From NCBI RefSeq assembly GCF_024137025.1, contig NZ_JAMYJR010000013.1, forward strand, positions 124,001 through 188,000: 64,000 nt of DNA, written 5' to 3'. Each line of letters starts with the position of its first letter. Position 1 is the first letter of the stretch. This stretch comes from Paractinoplanes aksuensis. GTDB taxonomy: Bacteria; Actinomycetota; Actinomycetes; Mycobacteriales; Micromonosporaceae. Under the pieces are notes generated by a model. It had not been told where the DNA came from. It did no database searches and saw only the letters and a list, made by a program, of their open reading frames with translations. Position numbers and translations under genes: made by a program. Below, in pieces: positions 51,901 through 58,808 of this stretch.

Positions 51901-54712
51901 ACGGATCGAGGTCCGGTCCGGGGCCGCCGACGGCCCGCTGCTCACCACGGCCACCGTGGCCAACACCGGTGGGTGGCAGAACTTCGTCGACGTCACGGCG
52001 CCGGTGACCGCCACCAGCACGGAGTCGCTGTTCTTCGTCGTCCGGGACCCGGCCGGCGGGGCGGGCTCCCTGATCAACGTGAACTGGGTCGACTTCCTCG
52101 GCAAGGGTGTCACCTCGAACGCGCCTCCGGTGGTCAGCGCGACGGCGACCCCGTCGACCGGCACCGCGCCGGTCACGGTCGCCTTCGACGGCACCGCCAC
52201 CGACGCCGAGGGGGACACGCCCCTGACGTACGCCTGGGACTTCGGCGACGGCAGCTCGGCCACCACCCTGGACGCCAGCCACACGTACACCACACCGGGC
52301 AATTTCACGGCCACCCTCACAGTCACCGACAGCCGGGGTGCCAAGGCGTACACCAATGTGCCGGTCAAGGTCGAAGCTGCGACCACGGCCTGCCCCGGGG
52401 TCCGCTCGGACGACTTCCTCGGGAACGAGCTCGACCGCGACCGCTGGACGGTGGTCCGGGAGAACCAGACCTTCTCGGTCGGCGGCGGAGTGCTGAAACT
52501 GCCCACCGCGGTGGGCGACCTCTACGGCGGCACCAACGGCGCCACCAACCTGGTGCTGCAACCGGCACCCGGTGGCGCCTGGCAGGCCACCACGAAGGTC
52601 ACCCTGCCCGTCACGGCCAACTACCAGCAGGCCGGGCTGATCGTCTATGGCGACGACGACAACTACGCCAAGCTCGACGTGCTCTACAGCGGCTCCCGCC
52701 GGGTGGAGTTCATCCGGGAGAACGCGGCGACCCCGCGCAACGAGAGCAGCGACGCCACCGCGGCGCCGGCCGGCGACGTGGTCTACCTGCGGGTCAGCAG
52801 CGACGGGACGAACCTGACGGCGGAGGCCTCGGCCGACGGCGTGACGTTCACCCCGGTCGGACGGGCGGCCGCGCTGGCCGGCATCGTCAACCCGCGGGTC
52901 GGGGTGTTCGCCCTCAACGGCAACACCGAGGCGCCGGTGGTGGACGCGGCCTTCGACTGGTTCCGGATCACGCCGGACGAGTCGGTCAAGCCCGCGCCGT
53001 CGGACGAGTTCAGCGGAACCGCGCTGGACAAGTGCCGCTGGGACGGGATCATCCGGGAGGACGCGGCCGCGTACCGGGTCGCTGACGGGGCGTTGAAGGT
53101 CGACATCTCCAACGGCGACATCTACACCGGCAGCAACACCGGGCCGACGAACTTCTTCCTCCAGAACGCGCCCTCGGGCGACTGGACGGTGGAGACGAAG
53201 GTCGACGGCAGTCTGCTGAACGAGCAGTACCAGCAGGCCGGTCTGATCGTGTACGGCGACGACGACAACTACCTCAAGCTCGACTACGTCCTCGACAACA
53301 CGGCCGGGCAGACGCTCAGCCGGCGACTCGAGTTCCGCAGCGAGATCGGGGCGGCCGTGCAGGATCCGCAACCTCAGGCGGGCAGCCTGACGTCGGGGAT
53401 CTGGTATCTGCGGCTGGCCAAGGTGGGCACCACGTACACCGGCTCGTACTCGGCCGACGGCACGGACTGGACCGCGTTCCAGAGCCTGACCAACGCCGCC
53501 GTCGGGACCACCCCGAAGGTCGGCCTGTACACGCTGGGCGCCAACCAGACCGCGTCGAAGACCGCGTCGTTCGACTACTTCCGGCTCAGCACGGCCTCCG
53601 CCGACAGTACGGCGCCGGTCACCACGGCCGTGGTGTCCGGAACCCCGGTCGACGGCTGGCTCACCGGCGCCGCCACGGTCACCCTGACCGCGACGGACGC
53701 CGGGTCGGGTGTGGCGAGCACGGAGTACCAGCTCGACGGGGCCACGGCCTGGACCGCTTACACCGGCCCGGTGGCGGTCAGCGGGGACGGCGGGCACGAG
53801 GTGCGGTTCCGCTCGACCGACAGGGCGGGCAACGTGGAAACGGCGAAGTCGGTCGCGGTGAAGATCGACAGCACCGCGCCGCTCACCACGGCCCAGTTCG
53901 CGCCGGCCAACGACAACGGCTGGCACAACGGGGCCGTCCCGGTCACGCTGACCGCGGCCGACGCCGGCTCGGGCGTCGGCAAGCTGGAGTGGTCGCTCGA
54001 CGGCGGGCCCTGGACGGCGTACACCACCCCGGTCGACGTCAAGGGTGACGGCCAGCACGAGCTGCTCTACCGCGCCACCGACAAGGTGGGCAACGCCGAG
54101 ACGCTCAAGTCGGCCGTCCTGCGGATCGACGGCAGCAAGCCGACCCTGCTCGTGTCGGGTCTGGCCCACGGCCAGCTCTACGGCGACAGTCAGGACGTAC
54201 GGGTGTCCTGGCAGGCGGTCGACCCGAGCTCGGGCATCCAGAGCACCTCGGCCACCCTCGACGGCCAGGCGTTCACCAACGGCGCCCTGCTGTCGCTCTA
54301 CACCCTGCCGCTGGGCCTGCACGACCTGACCGCGACCGCGGTCGACAAGGCCGGCAACCGCACCACGACCACGGTGCAGTTCTTCGTGGCGACCTCGTTC
54401 CGGGACATGCAGAACCTGATGGACCGGTTCAAGGCGACCGGCCGCCTGACCACCAAGGCCCACAAGGATCTGACCAAGAAGATGGACGCGATCCGCAAGG
54501 CGGAGGCCGAGGGCAAGGACGACAAGGCGATCAAGGAGCTGAAGGCCTTCAAGACGCTCGTCAACGACAAGAAACTGGTCACCGACACCGACGTCCGGGA
54601 CACCCTGCTCCGCGACGCCAACGCGATGATCGAACGGCTCGGCGGCACGGCCAACGCGGCCGCCAAGGGCTGGGTCAAGGGTGACCCGACCCGGAAGAAC
54701 CGCTGGCGCTGA
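48965..54712 (+). CDS. large secreted ThuA / sugar-dehydrogenase-like multidomain protein
   Basis: 1915 aa from the GTG at 48965, with GGGAG six nt upstream. A signal peptide (HPGRNLLTAALMSSALLAGSLIGTPAASA) is followed by these domains: ThuA-like (about 50-270; SVLVFSKTAAFRHDAI, GGGYAGVHAASD); a PQQ-type sugar dehydrogenase beta-propeller (about 280-720; GLIGIRLDPDF, NGWVYLYYA, CCHAGGSMTFDKDGNLY); PKD (YAWAFGDGATS); a sandwich domain; a CBM6-like domain; a second PKD (YAWDFGDGSS); two DUF1349/ConA-like domains (both with YQQAGLIVYGDDDNY); two Ig-like domains; and a short helical tail. It probably acts on polysaccharide outside the cell. Whether PQQ is bound cannot be seen. Confidence 0.85.
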   Translation: MPRRRFRHPGRNLLTAALMSSALLAGSLIGTPAASAAPAPAAAAAAAEPYSVLVFSKTAAFRHDAIPAGIAAVQQLGAANGFSVDATEDGAAFTDANLAKYKAVIWMSTTGDVLNAEQQAAFERYIQGGGGYAGVHAASDTEYSWPWYGELVGAYFNAHPANQQATVKVEDHAHPSTASLPDKWSRFDEWYNFRTNPRSKVHVLASLDETSYTPGTGAMGSDHPTAWCRDYDGGRTWYTGGGHTQASYSDPQFLAHLLGGIQTAAGVVDADCGASLTSSFEKVSLDANTSNPMELDIAKDGRVFYVERDGRVQIIKPDTGRTVTAVDLDVFTGNEDGLIGIRLDPDFATNGWVYLYYARNDGIARNLLSRFTVTGDTIATSSEKVVLEVTTQRNTCCHAGGSMTFDKDGNLYLATGDNTNPFESNAFTPIDERAGRQDYDAQRTSGNTNDLRGKVLRIHPEDDGTYTIPAGNLFAPGTAKTRPEIYGMGFRNPFRIGTDPRTGVLYVGDYGPDANASNPNRGPEGTVEWNIVGSAGNFGWPYCTGANYAYNDYQFPSGPSGDKFNCAAPVNDSPNNTGLTNLPAAQVATVDYDYGGNPLFPEIGGGGAPMGGPVYRYDAASTSEHKWPAYYDGKAMFGEWNQSKMYTMQVAADGKSLVDINQLLTGMSFVRPMDFEFGPDGALYMIEWGSGFGGNNDNSGVYRIDYIAGARAPIAEASGTPTSGPTPLTAKFSSAGSRDPDGGALTYAWAFGDGATSTEANPTHTYTEAGNYTAQLTVTNPKGRTAVANVPVTVGNTAPTVSIEFPPDGGFFEWGDQVKYTIKVTDPEDGTIDCDRVELQVLLGHDEHAHPLEQHTGCTGTVQTALAAGHGAEANVFAVFEATYTDNGGANGVKALTGRAIEQLQPKRKQAEYFAATGRVPGSTGGGDAGVVRETTTDPSGGGQNIGFIEDGDWWSFDPASLTGIDSIRFRVASDVAGGRIEVRSGAADGPLLTTATVANTGGWQNFVDVTAPVTATSTESLFFVVRDPAGGAGSLINVNWVDFLGKGVTSNAPPVVSATATPSTGTAPVTVAFDGTATDAEGDTPLTYAWDFGDGSSATTLDASHTYTTPGNFTATLTVTDSRGAKAYTNVPVKVEAATTACPGVRSDDFLGNELDRDRWTVVRENQTFSVGGGVLKLPTAVGDLYGGTNGATNLVLQPAPGGAWQATTKVTLPVTANYQQAGLIVYGDDDNYAKLDVLYSGSRRVEFIRENAATPRNESSDATAAPAGDVVYLRVSSDGTNLTAEASADGVTFTPVGRAAALAGIVNPRVGVFALNGNTEAPVVDAAFDWFRITPDESVKPAPSDEFSGTALDKCRWDGIIREDAAAYRVADGALKVDISNGDIYTGSNTGPTNFFLQNAPSGDWTVETKVDGSLLNEQYQQAGLIVYGDDDNYLKLDYVLDNTAGQTLSRRLEFRSEIGAAVQDPQPQAGSLTSGIWYLRLAKVGTTYTGSYSADGTDWTAFQSLTNAAVGTTPKVGLYTLGANQTASKTASFDYFRLSTASADSTAPVTTAVVSGTPVDGWLTGAATVTLTATDAGSGVASTEYQLDGATAWTAYTGPVAVSGDGGHEVRFRSTDRAGNVETAKSVAVKIDSTAPLTTAQFAPANDNGWHNGAVPVTLTAADAGSGVGKLEWSLDGGPWTAYTTPVDVKGDGQHELLYRATDKVGNAETLKSAVLRIDGSKPTLLVSGLAHGQLYGDSQDVRVSWQAVDPSSGIQSTSATLDGQAFTNGALLSLYTLPLGLHDLTATAVDKAGNRTTTTVQFFVATSFRDMQNLMDRFKATGRLTTKAHKDLTKKMDAIRKAEAEGKDDKAIKELKAFKTLVNDKKLVTDTDVRDTLLRDANAMIERLGGTANAAAKGWVKGDPTRKNRWR

Positions 54713-54719
54713 CCCGACA

Positions 54720-54748
54720 GGGCCCGTCCTCTTCCCGAGGGCGGGCCC
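54720..54748 (+). terminator. hairpin between the large gene and its small neighbour
   Basis: GGGCCCGTCCTC (54720-54731) pairs with GAGGGCGGGCCC (54737-54748) with a single G-T wobble and a five-nt loop. It starts eight nt after the large gene stop and ends before the next ribosome site, so it may only partly stop transcription and thus set the ratio of the two products. Confidence 0.55.
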
Positions 54749-54773
54749 GCCCGGCTCGCAGAAAGGAAATGCG

Positions 54774-55286
54774 ATGCGCCGTACGGGTGCCGCTGTTCTG
54801 ACCGGACTGGTGCTGGCGTTCGTGCCGGTGGCCGGCCCGGCGTGGGCTCACGAGGGCAAGCTCGAACTGGAGGTGTCCGGTGACGGTGCCACCGGCGTCA
54901 TGGTGCAGGCCAAGCACGCCGACGGCCACCGTCTCGAAGAGGTGGTGCGGCTGGTGATCAGCGCGAAGGCGGCGAACGGCCACGAGGTCGGCCCGATCCA
55001 GCTCGAACCGGCCGGAGAAGGGCAGGGCTTCTACAGCAGCGGCCCGATCCTGACCCCGGGCGACTGGCGCGTGACGGTTCGGGCGCCCGCGCCGTACACC
55101 AGTGAGGCGACCGTCGCGGTGCGGGCCAAGGCCGCGCAGACGGACCCGGCCGTGGCGGCCCCGGTCGGCTCGCCGGCCGAGGCGGGGGCCTGGTGGCGGT
55201 TCTGGCCGCTGGCGCTCGGGGTCCTCGTGGCCCTGGCCGGCGCGGCCACGTTGTCGGCCCGGATGCTGCGGCGCCGGCAGCCCTGA
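54774..55286 (+). CDS. small secreted, C-terminally membrane-anchored YtkA/CopC-like protein
   Basis: 170 aa from the ATG at 54774 (GAAAGGA seven nt upstream). A signal peptide (RRTGAAVLTGLVLAFVPVAGPAWA) precedes a beta-rich domain beginning AHEGKLELEVSGDG, like YtkA or CopC domains. Near the C-terminus a single helix (FWPLALGVLVALAGAATL) and RRRQP anchor the protein outside the membrane. It is 62 nt after the large secreted protein and probably its partner. No copper-binding set (His at N-terminus is only AHEG) can be proved. Confidence 0.65.
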   Translation: MRRTGAAVLTGLVLAFVPVAGPAWAHEGKLELEVSGDGATGVMVQAKHADGHRLEEVVRLVISAKAANGHEVGPIQLEPAGEGQGFYSSGPILTPGDWRVTVRAPAPYTSEATVAVRAKAAQTDPAVAAPVGSPAEAGAWWRFWPLALGVLVALAGAATLSARMLRRRQP

Positions 55287-55848
55287 CCGCAGCCTCGGCG
55301 ACACGCCGAGAAAATCTGGGTGCAACCTCCTAGATTTTGGCGGAAAGCTGGGCTAGATTTTCTCTCAGCAGAGAACGAGATCGTTGGAGACGCCGACGAA
55401 CGGACCGAGCGTCAAGCAGGGCCCCTGACCCATGTCGGGGCTCGCTCGGCCGGTGGCGGAGGTTTCGCCATTGCACGCAAGACCTTGACGTTTTTCCAGG
55501 TCAGGGCAGATGGCTCGTCGCACGTGCTCGAGGCCGTGCAGGTACGAGATGGGGCTTCGGCGCCGGCGAGCAGCACGACCGAGAAGAGAAGCCGAGGAAA
55601 GGGAGGGAACGAGCACCGTTGGATCGCCCGTCGCCAGAGCGCACGGTTTCACCTCTGGGGCGGTCACCGCAGTTTCCATCGAACGAGAGGTGGTCTCCGG
55701 TCACGTATTTGCGATCCTCGCACCCGATGTCGCCGACAGCGGCTGGTGCGGATACGACAACCCGACGAACCTGTCGGTAAATGGTGTTTACCCGTTAACC
55801 CTGGGCCCCGGCGATCTGCGCCGGGGCCCTCGTTCTGGAACAGGATGT
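55287..55848 (+). promoter_or_regulatory. long structured leader upstream of the MerR gene
   Basis: About 560 nt without a convincing gene. From left to right it holds an inverted repeat GAGAAAATCT (55308-55317) with AGATTTTCTC (55355-55364), a third CTAGATTTT copy between them, an AT-rich GACGTTTTTCC stretch, a dyad GGTAAA/TTTACC (55776-55792), and the strong hairpin at 55803-55829. Candidate short ORFs on either strand look non-coding. It may be a promoter region followed by an attenuating leader; I cannot assign a known riboswitch class. Confidence 0.4.
55803..55829 (+). terminator. strong hairpin 20 nt before the MerR start
   Basis: GGGCCCCGGCG (55803-55813) and CGCCGGGGCCC (55819-55829) are perfect 11-nt arms around ATCTG, then TCGTTCTGG. 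It is preceded by the dyad GGTAAA/TTTACC at 55776-55792. Such a stem directly before the ribosome site could terminate or attenuate transcription into the regulator gene. Confidence 0.6.
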
Positions 55849-56166
55849 ATGCCCTCAAACACCGATATGTTCGGCGACGACGACTACCCCGCCTACACCA
55901 TGGGCCGCGCCGCGGAAATCACCGGCGCCTCGCAAGACTTCCTCCGCCGCCTCGACGAGGCGAAACTGATCGCCCCCACCCGCTCGGCCGGCGGCCACCG
56001 CCGCTACTCGAAATACCAGCTGCGCCTGGCCGCCCGCGCCCGCGAGATGGTCGAACAGGGAACCGCCCTCGAAGCCGCCTGCCGCATCATCATCCTCGAG
56101 GATCAGCTGGAAGAGGCCCTACGCCAGAACGCCGAATACAAGCGCCAACAAGAAGCCGGCGCCTGA
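55849..56166 (+). CDS. MerR-family transcriptional regulator, short form
   Basis: 105 aa from the ATG at 55849 (AGGA four nt upstream); an in-frame ATG at 55867 is an alternative. The MerR helix-turn-helix is clear: YTMGRAAEITGASQDFLRRLDEAKLIAPTRSAGGHRRYSKYQLRLAARA. A coiled-coil helix follows (LEDQLEEALRQNAEYKRQQ) and there is no ligand-binding domain, as in short actinobacterial MerR proteins related to BldC in size. Target genes are unknown. The structured leader upstream suggests control of its own expression. Confidence 0.8.
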   Translation: MPSNTDMFGDDDYPAYTMGRAAEITGASQDFLRRLDEAKLIAPTRSAGGHRRYSKYQLRLAARAREMVEQGTALEAACRIIILEDQLEEALRQNAEYKRQQEAGA

Positions 56167-56532
56167 CCGGGTCCGCTGAACCGCGCCTCGCTCCCACGTG
56201 ATCCGCCCGGCCCGACCGCGGGGTAGTGCTCGGCAGTCTCCATGTGAGCAGACGAGGGACTGGCACTGTGGAACCCGACCGGCCCCACCGCCCTCCGCGC
56301 GCTCGGTCCAGGTCTCGCCTGGCGGCGCCGCGGACTTCCACTCTCTGGACCGCACCACCACTGTGAACGAGGTGCCACCGGCAACTCGATGCTCACGTGA
56401 AACTGCTTGATCGCGCTGCTGCCGAACGAAATGCGCGAGATCCGCCGGCTTCGCCCCGCTCGGCCCTGATCGGCTCGCGCGGCGACGAGCACGGCGGCGA
56501 CGATGAACCGCCGTGGACGCGGCCGGCCGGGG
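56167..56532. other. region without a recognised gene
   Basis: These 366 nt lie between the MerR gene and the membrane protein gene, which are convergent. An antisense frame is open for about 130 codons but has shadow-like composition. No RNA gene, repeat or clear terminator is seen. Confidence 0.4.
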
Positions 56533-57084
56533 TCAGTGGCCCAGGACGGCCTTGAGGAGCGAGATGGCCGCGGCCACGGCGGCCAGGGCCAGGCCGGCCA
56601 GCAGCGTACGGAAAGAGGGCTTCTGCGACCGGAGCCGTTCGACCAGGAAACCGACGAGCGCCATGCGGACCAGCAGGTATATCTCGGAGATCAGGGTCGC
56701 GGCGCTGCCCTCGATCCAGTGGGCCCAGGCCGCGGCGAGCAGCAGGCAGGGCAGCACCGCGGAGGACACGACCGGCTGCGAGTCACGAAGCTCGTGCCGG
56801 ATCTCGTGCCGGGTCATGGGCGCGCCGGCCCGGGCGTTGTGGCCGACGATCTCCGAGAAGACGTGGGCCAGGTAGGTCGAGACGGCCACGCCCAGCACCA
56901 GGGTCAGGGCGTGCCCGTGCGCCGCGTCCTCGTCGGTGAGCGGCACCAGCGTGGCGAACACGATGATGTTGCCGTACAGGTAGGCCGAGATCCGGGCCGC
57001 CGCCCGCTCACCCGAAAGATCGCCATCGGCCCGGTACCGGACCACCCGGTCCCGCAGGTTCGGCCCCTCTTTGCTGATCACCAC
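56533..57084 (-). CDS. integral membrane protein, about five helices
   Basis: About 183 aa if read from a GTG at 57084; the start is uncertain and could lie up to 66 nt earlier. Hydrophobic segments: SAYLYGNIIVFATLVPL, ALTLVLGVAVSTYLAHVF, VVSSAVLPCLLLAAAWAHW, LISEIYLLVRMALVGFLVE and LLAGLALAAVAAAISLLKAVL. Between the second and third lies a conserved-looking polar loop (EIVGHNARAGAPMTRHEIRHELRDS). No transporter or enzyme family is recognised. It diverges from the Fic gene, which starts about 100 nt away. Confidence 0.6.
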   Translation of the reverse strand: MVISKEGPNLRDRVVRYRADGDLSGERAAARISAYLYGNIIVFATLVPLTDEDAAHGHALTLVLGVAVSTYLAHVFSEIVGHNARAGAPMTRHEIRHELRDSQPVVSSAVLPCLLLAAAWAHWIEGSAATLISEIYLLVRMALVGFLVERLRSQKPSFRTLLAGLALAAVAAAISLLKAVLGH

Positions 57085-57185
57085 CCCATCGTCGCGTACG
57101 ACCGCCTCGCGATCACGCAAGAGACCGGACTCCGCGCGACACGCCGGCAACCATCGGGCGGTAACGTGAGGGCTTGCTTTACACG

Positions 57186-58349
57186 ATGCCGGCCCTGGAC
57201 GAGTCGGATCGTCGTGTCCTGGACGAGTTGAACGAGATGACGGCCGGGCTTCAGGCGGGTCTGCGGACCGGGCCGCGCTGGGCTGGGTATCTGCGCCGGG
57301 ACCTTTTCGCGGCCGCGATCCAAGGCTCCAACGCGATCGAGAACATCGTGATCAGCGGGGCGGACGCTCGGGCACTGGTGCAGCACGCGCCGATGTCGGC
57401 CGCGGTCCGTGAACGGACGTGGCAGGCGGTCATCGGCTATCGGGACGCGATGACTTATGTGCAGCAGACGCCGGCGATGGATTTCTTCGAGTACTCGGAG
57501 ACGTCGCTGTCCACGCTGCACTTCATGATCGCGAGGTATCAGCCCGCCAAGTGGCCGGGCCGGTACCGGCCCCGCGGGATCTATGTGAGCGGGGCCGACC
57601 GGCTGGATGGGGTATTCACGGGCCCGGACGCGGGCCTGGTCGCCGGGCTCATGGGCGAACTGGTCGAGTGGCTGCGGGGCGGGGATCTCGGGGCTCCGGG
57701 CTGTGCTCGGGCGGCACTGGCTCACCCCAATCTTGTCGGCATTCAGCCCTGGCGGAAAGGCAACGGCCGCACCGCGCGAGCGCTGCACACATTGGTGCTG
57801 ACGCGGGGTTCCGGGTGGCTGGGTACCGGGGTGCCGGCATCCGCGGCGGAGTTGGGCCCCGAGTTCTCCTCGATCGAGGAATGGCTGGGCTGGCCCACGA
57901 ATGCAGTTCTCTACTTCCAGGCGTTGCGATCTGTTCAGCAAGGTAGCTTCCAGCCGGAGCGCGACGCCCATTCGTGGTTGAAGTTCGTTTTCACCGCGCA
58001 TCATCGGCAGGCTCAGAGCGTGAAGCGGCGGTACGACTGGACCGTTCGGTTGTGGAACGACTTGGCGCGCCTGGCCGACGAACAGGGACTGCCGGAGCGG
58101 GTGGTGTCCGCTCTGTATGGCGCGGCTGCCGGCGAGGTCCGGCGCACCACGTATCAGCAGGACGAGGGTCTCAGCCGGGATCAGGCCATCCGGGGCATCC
58201 AGGCCCTGACGCGGGCGGGTCTGCTGGCGCCCCGGGGCAACGCGACGACCCGGGTCTACGTACTTGACGGCGTCGCGGCCGACATGGCTGAGGCCGCGGC
58301 CGTCGCCGTTCGCGGATTCGGGCGGGATCCCTACGACGAGGGTCGGTAG
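57186..58349 (+). CDS. Fic-family protein with a degenerate active site
   Basis: About 387 aa from the ATG at 57186 (TTG 57174 is an alternative). An N-terminal helix has the inhibitory S/TxxxE(G/N) motif as SNAIEN (residues 48-53). The Fic core motif, normally HPFx(D/E)GNGRxxR, reads QPWRKGNGRTAR with Gln187 in place of the catalytic His and Lys in place of the acidic metal ligand; the phosphate-binding GNGR is intact. A C-terminal winged-helix-like domain follows (RRTTYQQDEGLSRDQAIRGIQALTRAGLLAP). With the His missing, AMP transfer is unlikely; a nucleotide-binding or altered role is possible. Confidence 0.8.
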   Translation: MPALDESDRRVLDELNEMTAGLQAGLRTGPRWAGYLRRDLFAAAIQGSNAIENIVISGADARALVQHAPMSAAVRERTWQAVIGYRDAMTYVQQTPAMDFFEYSETSLSTLHFMIARYQPAKWPGRYRPRGIYVSGADRLDGVFTGPDAGLVAGLMGELVEWLRGGDLGAPGCARAALAHPNLVGIQPWRKGNGRTARALHTLVLTRGSGWLGTGVPASAAELGPEFSSIEEWLGWPTNAVLYFQALRSVQQGSFQPERDAHSWLKFVFTAHHRQAQSVKRRYDWTVRLWNDLARLADEQGLPERVVSALYGAAAGEVRRTTYQQDEGLSRDQAIRGIQALTRAGLLAPRGNATTRVYVLDGVAADMAEAAAVAVRGFGRDPYDEGR

Positions 58350-58697
58350 CACACCTCGGCCGTAATCGGCTGCCCTGCGGGCGACGTCTGCGGGCCACCC
58401 TTGTCTTCCTCGACTCGGCCGCGCACACCGACCTCGACCCGCTCCCGCCCGACGCCCGCCTGCGCCCCCTGTCCAGCCGCAAGCCAGCCCTGTGGATCAC
58501 GCCTGCGGGGCGTTCTTGTGGTTGGGCATTGATACGGCCCATTTTGTGCGGACACCTCGGATTCGTGGGCTGGCACCGTCAAGGCGGCCGACGCGGTCGA
58601 GCGGGAGGCTCCGGCGCGTTCGGATGAAGGAGCGGCAATCGACGTACATGATTGCGCTTGTGTGACGGGATCCGTACGATCGTGTTACCGGCCGTGA
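58350..58697. other. intergenic region with a possible gene remnant
   Basis: Between the Fic and rhamnosidase genes. One frame reads RRLRATLVFLDSAAHTDLD, PLPPDARLRPLSSRKPALWIT over about 60 codons from near 58375, which looks like real protein sequence but has no start and no match I recognise. The rest, toward 58690, is AT-richer and probably holds the promoter. Confidence 0.3.
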
Positions 58698-58709
58698 TGA
58701 AACGTTTCA
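58698..58709. promoter_or_regulatory. LacI-family type operator before the rhamnosidase gene
   Basis: TGAAACGTTTCA is a perfect 12-bp palindrome with the central CG of LacI/GalR-family operators. It is 100 nt before the GH78 start. Induction of the gene by rhamnose or rhamnosides through a LacI-type repressor encoded elsewhere is a reasonable inference. Confidence 0.6.
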
Positions 58710-58808
58710 CGACACACTAAAAGGCGAGCGGCATGTCTGGACATGTTGCGATGACGCCCGCCCGGTCGGTGGCCACTCCGTCACACGATTCGATCGGGAG
58801 GGTGCGAC

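Noticed and set aside
48791..54463. A 1890-codon open frame antisense to the large secreted protein
   Set aside because: It lacks domains and signal peptide, is made of Val/Arg/Gly-rich repeats typical of the complement of a GC-rich gene, and the opposite strand has clear domains and a ribosome site.
56103..56492. A minus-strand frame of 129 codons after the MerR gene
   Set aside because: Composition is shadow-like (Ser, Pro, Arg, Gly rich), it overlaps the MerR gene end and no start signal is seen.
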